DNA of 64,000 nucleotides, taken from contig NC_135500.1 in assembly GCF_052857255.1 (NCBI RefSeq), positions 45,510,772 to 45,574,771 of the forward strand, written 5' to 3'. Positions 57,016-64,000 of the stretch are shown here, piece by piece (the first letter of the stretch is position 1; each line of letters opens with the position of its first letter). Under the pieces are notes generated by a model. That model was not told where the DNA came from. It was given only the letters and a program-made list of their open reading frames with translations, and did not search any database. This DNA comes from Amblyomma americanum (Eukaryota > Arthropoda > Arachnida > Ixodida > Ixodidae). Both the position numbers and the translations under genes were made by a program.

Positions 57016-57156
57016 CAAATCGGCAACACCTGAACCGCACAGTAGGGGAAAAGACAAAGGACGGAGTGAAAGAAGAAAGGAAGGAAGAGGTGCCGTATAG
57101 TGGAGGGCTCCGGAATAATTTCAACCACCTGGGAATCTTTAACGTGCGCTGTCATC
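57016..57156 (-). mobile_element. Ruka SINE, cut at the duplication breakpoint
   Basis: The tail and middle of the SINE (acctgaaccgcacagtaggg, then tttcaaccacctgggaatct) match 13931-14074. At 57156 the sequence leaves the SINE family without the tRNA-like head. This is the right edge of copy B. Confidence 0.85.
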
Positions 57157-57613
57157 GAGAAAGAATCGGATGCTTAAACAAAGAGTCGTGTTGGCCAGAC
57201 CACGGTTTCGAAGCAACGTTCTCTATAGGATTAATTTTTCGTGCAAGTTTCCTGATACTAACGGCAGCGACGCTATATGCAGTGCAAGAAACCACACGCT
57301 GTGCCCTGGGCTACTGTGGCAGATCTACGCTGCTCCGCATTGTGGTCATTTGTCGGTCCTCTGTGTTAATGTGTTAATGTCACTAAATTTCCAGCTGAAC
57401 GGAGACATCCATCTACCGATAGTTTCAGCCTAAATAGCTGCTGGCTACAGGCTGCTTGGGCATTGTAAACAGTGTATACGGCTGCCGACCCATCGACATG
57501 CAGTTAGGCCTTTGGTGTTTAGGTGTGTAATATTCGTTTAAAATTTCCTTAGCCTGCGTGTGAAACAACCATGCTTCCGCTTTGAAGCAACCGCAGCAGC
57601 GAGTGCACGGCGT
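57157..57613. other. No gene recognised
   Basis: Unassigned sequence between copy B and the right-hand LINE. The open frame that spans 56964-57377 is a chance fusion of SINE and this sequence. Confidence 0.5.
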
Positions 57614-57639
57614 AGGTGGTGGTGGAAACTTTATTACAT

Positions 57640-59210
57640 ACAGGGGAGTTTAGGACGCGCAGGACCTTGGGCCCCCGCAAAGCCCCTCTGCACTCAAACG
57701 TGCATGTCCCGAGGCTCATAACGCTGGCAGCCCGGCCTGTGGCGATGGCTTGCTTGGCCGGGTCCTTGGAGCACAGTAGGGTCTCCCAAGCCTCCCAGGT
57801 GGGAGGTTCCGCCGGGCAGAGGAAAAGGATATGATCGAGAGTGGCTTTGGGGTGGTGGCAGATGGTACAGAAAGGTTTGTGTGGACTTGGTGATAGCGCT
57901 AGCGTATATAAGGGTGCGTGTGTGGAGCCGCCTCCAGAGTGTCTGATGATAATTGTCGAGGGAGGGATGGGGTGGGAGGTACAGCCGACGCTCGGCTTTG
58001 CAGGCCTGCGTCAGTTCACTGAAGGAATGCATGCACTCCCGTGAGAATCCCAGATCGGAGGCCGCCGGTGCCCGGTTGAGAGAACCTCGGGCTAAAGCGT
58101 TGGCAGCCTCGTTTCCGGGATTCCCGGAGTGGGCAGGCACCCATATGAGCTCCATGTGGCCGGGCGGGTGTACGGCGAGGGAGTTCAATATGCGAAATGC
58201 AGAGACGTGAACTCTCCCGCGGGCGAAATTTAGTATGGCAGTTTTAGAGTCAGATAGTATATACCGGGCCTCCGTGCGCGTGATGGCTAGGGCAATAGCG
58301 GCCTCGTCAGCCTCCTCCGAAGTGGCAATGGGAGATATGTGAAGGGTAGCAATCGGTTGTAGGGAGGGGTTCATGATGGCTACATCCGCGTCCTCGCCCG
58401 TGCATGCGGCATCCACCCAAACAGCATCCGGTTCCACGCCATAGTGTGTGGAGCGCCCGTGCGCGAGCTCTGCGGCGGGGTCCTGGTAGGGGGTGCATAT
58501 TTTTAGGGAGAGGTTTAATAAGTTGTTCGCGGTGAATGTGGTGGGGAACCGGGAGCTGTGTGGGATCCGTGGCTGGTATCCTGATGCCGAGGGTATGTAG
58601 GAGATCCGTGGCTGGTATCCTGATGCCGAGGGTATGTAGGATGTGTCTGCCGGTTGTGGTTCTCGCGAGACGTATGTATTGTGTCTGTCGGTGGGCCTCG
58701 ATAAGCTCACTTATCGTGTTGTGTAGGCCTAGGTGGAGGAGTTTTTCAGTTGAGGTATTTAGGGGTAGGTGTAGTGCTGTCTTAAATGCTGTTCGGATCA
58801 TGGCATCCAGGGTGGAGATTTCTGTGGCCTGGAGTTCAGGTAGGGAAGCGTGAAGAGGAAGCGGCTGAGGACGAAGGCATGAATGAGACGACATAGGTCA
58901 TGCTCCTTCATGCCCCTGTGGTGTCCCGAAACTCTGCGGATTAGGTGGGATATCGACAGCGCCGTCTGCTTGTGTTTCTGGACGGTGAGAGTATTTTTCC
59001 CGTTGGAGGCCCTGTACCCGGAGAGTGTGTACCTCCGGGATGTACCGGTTTTCCAGTTTCACGGTTATGGGGGCTGTGGGGCGGAGTATGAGGAGCTCCG
59101 ACTTATTCGGAGAGCATGAGAGCCCGATACTCCGCGCATGTGTTTGGGTGCGTGTAGCTGCTGACTGCAGAGTATTCTATGTCTCCATCAGTGCCATGGG
59201 TGGTCCAGAT
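57640..59210 (-). pseudogene. LINE ORF2, palm to Cys-rich tail
   Basis: After the LTR element the minus-strand reading resumes IWTTHG, directly continuing SDDIPI across the insertion. Broken frames lead to the connector (HLPLNTSTEKLLHLGLHNTI, near 58720-58780) and RNase H (AVWVDAAC, EEADEAAIALA, LSDSKTAILNFA, VPAHSGNPGNEAAN) at about 58060-58430. Only the last acidic site is changed (EAAN for EAAD). The Cys-rich tail and SVMS follow. A 39-bp tandem duplication at 58564-58641 repeats 13 codons. Confidence 0.8.
58564..58641. repeat. 39-bp tandem duplication in the LINE
   Basis: Two adjacent identical 39-bp units (58564-58602 and 58603-58641), in frame, repeating a 13-residue stretch that contains GIRIPATD. 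The other LINE copy has one unit. Confidence 0.9.
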
Positions 59211-59510
59211 TGTCACGTAGTGGTGACGGCAGTCGAAGCAACGATGAAGACGGACGAAAGGGTCTTCTAAAAGAACTGTTTATTGTGTTGACTTGCGCCC
59301 AAAATGGACTGAATCACTCGGCGGCGGCGAAGCGACAAGCGTGCTCGGCGGTCGTCGAACAGAAAGCCGGCCGCTGTCGGCCGTGCTCAATTTAAAGCTG
59401 ATAGCGAACTTTCGATATAAACCTAGTCGCGTCTTGCGTCGCAAACAAAGCGATAAAGTGATGTGGCGGCAGATTTGAAAAACGAACAAACACTGCAAAT
59501 ATTCGCGGCA
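59211..59510 (-). repeat. 3' LTR of the gag-only element
   Basis: 300 bp, equal in length to 60573-60872. On the plus strand it runs tgtcacgtag to attcgcggca. Confidence 0.9.
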
Positions 59511-59619
59511 TTACTCCCCTCTCAAAGAAGCATAGACCCGATGCATTAAATCAAATAATGCGAATAGTAAGGAAAAAAACGGATCTTGCGAAAATAAATC
59601 ATGGTAATTACTGCAGCGG

Positions 59620-60545
59620 CGTAGGTCATAGCCTGGTGTTCTGTGGCCGTCGGGGTGCCAAGTGCCTGTTGCACTTCTTCCGTACCACGTCCATCAAAGT
59701 CACTGCTTGTGGCTGTGGGGAGGATGGCAGTAATCGGCGTAGCTCCTCTCGGACGATTTCGCGGATAACTTGCCGCAAGCTGTCGCTGGTGGTGGCCGGC
59801 GTGTCCGAACGCATTGCACAGGCAGAGGAAGGACGATTGTACTGCCGAGCTCGGACGTCGAGGGTCTTCTCAATCGTGCAGGCTTCTTGCATGAATTCCT
59901 CGACTGTTTTCGGCGGCTGGCGGACGAGGCTTGCAAAGAGTTGTTCTTTTACGCCGCGCATTAAAAACTGAACTTTCTTTTCCTCGGTCATCCCGGGGTC
60001 GGCGCGGCGAGATAGGCGCTTCATCTCCTCGACGTAACCACGGACGGGCTCATTCGGAAGCTGGATCCTGGACTCGAGGAGAGGAGTCGTTCGGCTCTTT
60101 CTTTCCTCACGACACTGGTGAATACCTTCAATAGTTCTCTCTTGAATAGCTCCCATGTCGTAAGGGACGACTCGTAGTTTTCGTACCACGTGCGTGCGGA
60201 GCCATCCAATGAGAAGAACCCGTGTTCAATTTTTGCCGCATCATCCCACTTGTTGAATGACGCCACGCGCTCAGATTGATCCAACCATTCTTCAGGGTCT
60301 TCGCCTAGGGATCCATTGAAAGTTGACGGCACCCGCGGCTGCTGCAGTATGATCGGTGTCGACATCTTTGGCGAGGTTGCGGTGCTCGTAGCCGCGTCTT
60401 TTCGCTGTCTGGTGCGGTCCGCCAGTTTCCCGAACTCAGGCTCCTCTCCCTGGAGACGTCGGCTGGCTGGCTGAGCTGCTGGCTCGTCCTCGGGTGCGAA
60501 GCGCTCAGGGCTGGCTTCACGACTTGAAGGGGGCGTCCGGAACAT
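59620..60545 (-). pseudogene. Gag of the gag-only element
   Basis: The ATG at 60543-60545 opens a frame of 174 codons. An acidic/proline N-terminus precedes a capsid-type stretch (TFNGSLGEDPEEWL, then GSARTWYENYESSLTTWELF) typical of the retrotransposon gag family. A frameshift near 60090 moves the reading to the overlapping frame ending about 59626, with LPNEPVRGYVEEMKRL, then VQFLMRGVKEQLFASLV and EEFMQEACTIEKTLD. A zinc knuckle is not visible. One shift is all that breaks it. Confidence 0.8.
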
Positions 60546-60572
60546 GGAAGGCTACCCCGCACCTCCACCAGA

Positions 60573-60872
60573 TGTCACGTAGTGGTGACGGTAGTCGAAG
60601 CAGCGATGAAGACGGACGAAAGGGTCTTCTAAAAGAACTGTTTATTGAGCTGACTTGCATTCAAAATGGACTGAATCACTCGGCGGCGGCGAAGCGACAA
60701 GCGTGCTCGGCGGTCGTCGAACAGAAAGCCGGCCGCTGTCGGCCGCGCTCAATTTAAAGCTGATAGCGAACTTTCGAGATAAATCTAGTCGCGTCTTGCG
60801 TCGCAAACAAAGCGATAAAGTGATGTGGCGGCAGATTTGAAAAACGAACAAACAGTGCAAATATTCGCGGCA
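60573..60872 (-). repeat. 5' LTR of the gag-only element
   Basis: 300 bp. It differs from its partner mostly in the first 100 bp (plus-strand order), around the polyadenylation signal. Confidence 0.9.
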
Positions 60873-60876
60873 ATAT

Positions 60877-61728
60877 AGGGATATCATCAGAATAGAGTGT
60901 ATGCCGAAGGTGTGGGATAGTCTGTAGTTTGCGGGCAAGGGGGATGAGTGTGACATTAAAGAGGAAAGGGGAGAGCACAGATCCCTGGGGGGTGCCAACC
61001 TCACTAAGGGTGTATGGATGGGATGTATGGGGACCGAAGTGAATTTCGGCCGTGCGGTTAGTAAGGAATGCTTGAATATAGGTGTACATACGTTCATCAA
61101 TGTTCAAAGGGGAGAGCGCCGCCATGATCGTATAGGCGATCAAAGGCCTTGGAGAGATCCAAGGCGAGGACAGCTTTTGTGTGGCCCGGTATGAGGGGTC
61201 AAAAATATCCTGTGTGAGCTGGAGCATGGCGTCCTGGGCCGACAGGTGGGGACGGATGCCCACCATGCTGTGCGGATAGAGGTCTTGCTCCGTCATGTGT
61301 TTGATGAGTGAGATGGGACGAAGATTTGCAGGTGTAAAGGGTTTGTGGGGCTTAGGTATGAATAAGATTTTGGCGTGACGCCAGGATTGCGGAAGGGTGC
61401 CCTCCTTCCAGCATGTGTTGAAGTACCCTGTGAGCTGGGCAATCGACTGATCGTCCAAATTGCGGAGCATGCTATTTGAGATACGGTCAACTCCTGGAGT
61501 GGAGTTAGAGCGGAGAGTCAGGAGGGCCGCTCTGACTTCTGCTTCTGTAATCTCCGCGTCGAGATTGGAATTTGGGGTGCCGGCATAGGGCGGCAGGGGG
61601 ATTGAGGTACCGGGAGTTGTATGTGTGTTCTTTAGTATGTCGATGTGTGCGTCGGGAAAAAGGTCGGTCCTGTGTATAAGGCGTGTAACGGGGTGTTGTG
61701 TGGCTGTTTTGGATTGCGTGGGGTCAAT
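60877..61728 (-). pseudogene. LINE reverse transcriptase, fingers and palm
   Basis: Minus-strand frames carry ISNSMLRNLDD, KPFTPANLRPISLI and VGIRPHLSAQDAML, then GTPQGSVLSPFLFNVTL and HTLYSDDIPI, where the gag-only LTR element enters. The YADD box has changed to YSDD. About twenty residues normally found between RPISL and the next helix are missing, and the segment with the first catalytic Asp is shifted in frame. Confidence 0.8.
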
Positions 61729-61960
61729 TAAATGACAGAGGAGTCAACCCCGGACCTCGCCCCCAAACCCAATCCCACCCGGGAGGACTGGGAGGCAGCC
61801 CTGGTCGGCTCCTCGGACCTAGCAAGCCAGAAAGCCCTGGTCCACCGAGCCCGAGTCGCGGCGGTCGCCAATGGGCTCCTGTAATGAGGAGCATACCTAG
61901 AGATTGCGAGAAGTTGCTCCAGCTACCTCAAGCTTCCTCCCTGAAATAAAGTTTTTCACT
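61729..61960 (+). mobile_element. Short 3' tail of another LINE, plus strand
   Basis: It encodes only the last codons of an I-group ORF2 (REDWEAALVGSSDLASQKAL, then ARVAAVANGLL) to a stop at 61882. AATAAAG and a T-rich end follow near 61945-61958. Its C-terminus resembles that of the copy B LINE (WESALLSSDLATQRKLISQA). It is opposite to the host LINE and replaces about twenty residues of it. Confidence 0.8.
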
Positions 61961-62967
61961 CACACAGTTGCCAACTGCGTTTGGAGGACAGATTTGGATC
62001 GGCAGAGCTCCTCAGAGTGCTCAGTAATTTGTTTTTTCAGTGCGGTCAGCCGCTTTTTAAGGGTCCGATTGAGCTTTTGCCCTTTCCAGCGCTCTAGGAT
62101 GCTATGGTGGGTCTCCCATAGGTGGGCCAGGCGAGTGTCGAGGGTGGGCGTATCTAGTGTGGTGTCAAGCGTTCGAGTATGTGCGAAGACATCGTTCATG
62201 AGAGATGCCACCCACTGGTCGATGTCTATAATGGGGGCGTCAGGAAGGGCCGCTCGTGCGGCGCGGACCGCATCCCAGTTGGTGAGTTTGTGTGTTAGGT
62301 GAAGGGTTGTTCTTTGTTTGTACGGTACTGCAACAGAGAGGATGTAATGATCGCTCCCTAATGTGTGATTGTTGTGTTCCACGTAATGCCCGCAAGGTTG
62401 CGGCTCAGTGTCAAGTCCGGGCTGGTGTCCGCGCTGACACTGTTGCCAATTCTCGTGGGAGTGTTAAAGTTGTTGTGTATTGTGAGGCGGAGCTGTTGTA
62501 CCAAGGACCAGAGTCGCTTTGCTCGTCCCGTGGTGGTGCGGTGGCCCCAGTCAGTATGCTGACTGTTGAAGTCCCCTCCGATAATCAATGGATGTTTGCC
62601 TGCAATACGATGGAGATCGTGCAGTAGCGTTTCCAATGAAGCTATCGGATGAGACGGTGTGTGATATATATTTGAAATAAAAATAGATGGTGTGGAGTGT
62701 GAATCTGGTATGATTTCTGTGATCACGCGGGGCATCCCGGGGGTGATATGTTGTGTTTGGTGTGTAATGGAGCGATGTATGAGTGTGGAAGCCCTTGGTG
62801 TATTCGTTGCGTCCGAGTGAGGGGATGTGTAGCTGGGAAGTGTTGCAGGGACATGTGTGCCCTGAAGGAGGAGGATGTGGGGCGTGGGAAGTGTGGGGAA
62901 GAGGAGTTGGAGGGGTACGCGTTTGCCCCGGAAGCGGCGGCAGTTTCATTGCAGAATTGATAAGGAA
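61961..62967 (-). pseudogene. LINE AP-endonuclease
   Basis: A decayed start (NCRRFRGKR near 62940) precedes GGDFNSQHTDWGHRTTTGR (near 62530-62590), GNSVSADTSPDLTLSRN (about 62400-62450) and GSDHYIL (about 62335-62360). A linker to the reverse transcriptase then runs to about 61961. The D-F-N, S-D-H and T-S-P-D-L-T landmarks of the fold are intact. Early frames are shifted. Confidence 0.8.
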
Positions 62968-64000
62968 TTAGGAGGTCGCCCCGCCATACTGTAGCTTGGG
63001 TGGTGTGAGGGTAGGGGGTTCTGTGGGGAAGGTGGGCGGGATTGATGGGAAGGATTGGGTAGGTGCAGCGAGAGAAGGACCTGCTCTATTGTTTGGAGGC
63101 GGGTGTCGTACCGTGCGAGGCTCATCTCAAGGGTATGCACCATGCGCGTAAATGCCGCTTCAATTTGTTGTTCGAAGCGTTGGGACAGGTGGTCAATGAG
63201 GGGATTAAATTTTGCTCTAGACGCGCGCTCATTTTGGCGAGATTAGCGTCCATGCGGGCCTCTAGGAATTGAGGGTCGGTTTGGGTGACGGGTGGTTGCT
63301 CAGGTGTACGTTTTTTCTTGGATGGGGGTGAGGAGGGGGTTTGGGAGTCCGATTGTTCCATGTTTTCAGTGGGTGTTTGAGGTAGTAGCGTGGGTGGCGT
63401 GGGAGGCACTATTGGCGGAAGAGGTAGAGGAGTAGAGGTGGGGGTCTTGATGAGAGAGGTAAGACGACTCACCTCCTCTCGCAGGGCCTGTAGCTCTTGG
63501 TCTCGAGGATCCACCTGTGTGAGCGGTGGTCTTGAGAGCTTGCTGATAGCTTTGAGTCTGTTGCCTGCTACTCTGTCTGCCCAGGAAAGTTGTGGAGCTT
63601 GTTGGTCCTGGCGGCGACCAGACGATGAGCGAGACTTGTTAGAGGGACGAACGCTGGCGCGGTCCGCGTCTCGCTCCGGTGTGCGGTAGGTGTGCGATTG
63701 CAGTGAAGCGGGCGGTGAGCGCCGTCCCCTCGCTTTGCAGCCTTTAGTACCCGTCATGTGGGCGCCTCCACAGAGTATGCAGGCTGGGGCGCATGTCGGG
63801 GTGTCCTCTCGGGGATGCGGGATACCACATCTTGAACAGTTGTGCGTAGGCTAAACGGTGCACACATCCGCGCGATGCCCTGGATTTCAACAGTTTGTGC
63901 AAGCATCCAGGCGTCCTCTATATAAAGTGCACTTGTGAATTCCACCTCCGTAGGAGATGGTTCGGTGCAACGGACCCGCCCGGAATGTGATGAGGATCGA
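62968..64000 (-). pseudogene. LINE ORF1 (gag-like) with zinc knuckle, partial at window end
   Basis: Minus-strand reading from the window edge gives a region with SALYIEDAWMLAQTV. A CCHC-type knuckle follows after a frameshift near 63750 (CILCGGAHMTGTKGC: C-x2-C-x4-H-x5-C). A Ser/Arg-rich stretch (RPSNKSRSSSGRRQDQ), a coiled coil (DQELQALREEVSRL), a Pro-rich linker and KKKRTPEQ lead to the tail. The long frame 63757-63122 is open for 211 codons. The tail corresponds to the ORF1 remnant at 16940-17391. ORF1 proteins of this kind package LINE RNA. Confidence 0.75.

Larger units (their letters stand above)
41440..57156. repeat. Large direct duplication, copy B
   Basis: Second copy of the block at 1-14074. 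It runs from position 41440, which pairs with base 1, to 57156, where homology to copy A ends inside a Ruka SINE. Private insertions are a Ruka SINE (46653-46966) and a 2.43-kb LINE (48368-50801). Both interrupt sequence that is continuous in copy A. The solo LTR at 44890-45740 and the mariner at about 53378-54418 are shared with A, so they predate the duplication. The homology may start left of 41440, because copy A is cut by the window edge. Confidence 0.9.
59211..60872 (-). mobile_element. Gag-only LTR retrotransposon (TR-GAG-like), 1662 bp
   Basis: Two 300-bp LTRs (59211-59510 and 60573-60872), about 4% different by eye, enclose about 1.06 kb. On the minus strand the LTR begins TGCCGCGAATA and ends ACGTGACA, with AATAAA inside. 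Next to the 5' LTR is a primer-binding-like tctggtggaggtgcggggt (60554-60572). Next to the 3' LTR is a polypurine stretch (tttgagaggggagta). Flanks agat/atat (59207-59210, 60873-60876) are a 4-bp duplication with one change. Only gag is encoded. Protease, reverse transcriptase and integrase are absent, so it depends on a relative. Confidence 0.9.
57614..64000 (-). mobile_element. I-group LINE on the minus strand, with two insertions
   Basis: Same type as the LINE at 16933-36851: ORF1 with zinc knuckle, coiled coil and basic tail, then endonuclease, reverse transcriptase, RNase H and Cys-rich tail. The 3' end near 57614 has AATAAAG followed by a (CCA)n tail (on the plus strand, gtggtggtgg before aaactttatt). 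It is interrupted by a gag-only LTR element (59211-60872) and a LINE tail fragment (about 61729-61960). The 5' end is beyond the window. Confidence 0.85.

Noticed and set aside
56964..57377. 137-aa plus-strand open frame
   Set aside because: It runs across the SINE remnant and the duplication breakpoint into unrelated sequence, so it is a chance fusion.

Overview
The window is repeat-dense eukaryotic DNA, almost certainly from a hard tick (Ixodidae). The main reason is a tRNA-derived SINE matching the tick family Ruka: heads such as ccgccgcggtggctcagtgg, a GGTTCGAA B box and A/T-rich 3' ends. It appears in both orientations. Tick-type I-group LINEs, a CR1-like LINE, a Penelope-like element, a mariner and Gypsy elements accompany it. 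I see no intact host gene. The only host-like coding trace is a short THAP-domain exon at 15317-15467. No bacterial operon, rRNA or CRISPR is present.

Layout. (1) 1-14074 (copy A) and 41440-57156 (copy B) are two direct copies of one 14-16 kb block, about 3-5% different where I compared them by eye. Each holds a decayed CR1-like reverse transcriptase, an RNase-H-bearing LINE 3' part with a Gypsy solo LTR in its RNase H region, Ruka SINEs, an old LTR, a palindrome and a dead mariner. Three insertions separate the copies. A alone has a 1085-bp solo LTR nested in the other solo LTR. B alone has a 314-bp Ruka with 11-bp target duplications, and a 2.43-kb LINE with a long open frame. (2) 14075-16932 holds SINEs, the THAP exon and a third copy of a short module from the duplicated block.

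(3) 16933-36851 is a nest of insertions. A plus-strand I-like LINE was entered by a Gmr1-like Gypsy element (19564-35523; 5-bp duplication CACCC). The Gypsy was itself entered by a head-to-head pair of Penelope-like elements (22365-28145), by a minus-strand CR1-like LINE whose ORF1 carries a 2A-like motif (29148-32921), and by the 3' end of another LINE (about 33490-34674). The outer LINE lies between 168/169-bp direct repeats. (4) 36852-41439 holds a 196-bp foldback element with 14-bp target duplications and otherwise unrecognised DNA.

(5) 57614-64000 is a minus-strand LINE of the same type as the outer LINE of region 3. It is interrupted by a 1662-bp gag-only LTR element (59211-60872) and by a short 3' LINE tail (about 61729-61960).

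The genes do not form a pathway. They are retrotransposon and transposon proteins, nearly all broken. The best-preserved frames are the LINE ORF2 of copy B, the CR1 ORF1 with its 2A-like motif, and the Gypsy integrase. All calls are by eye. Similarity searches, Dfam/RepBase masking and read-depth analysis were not available.
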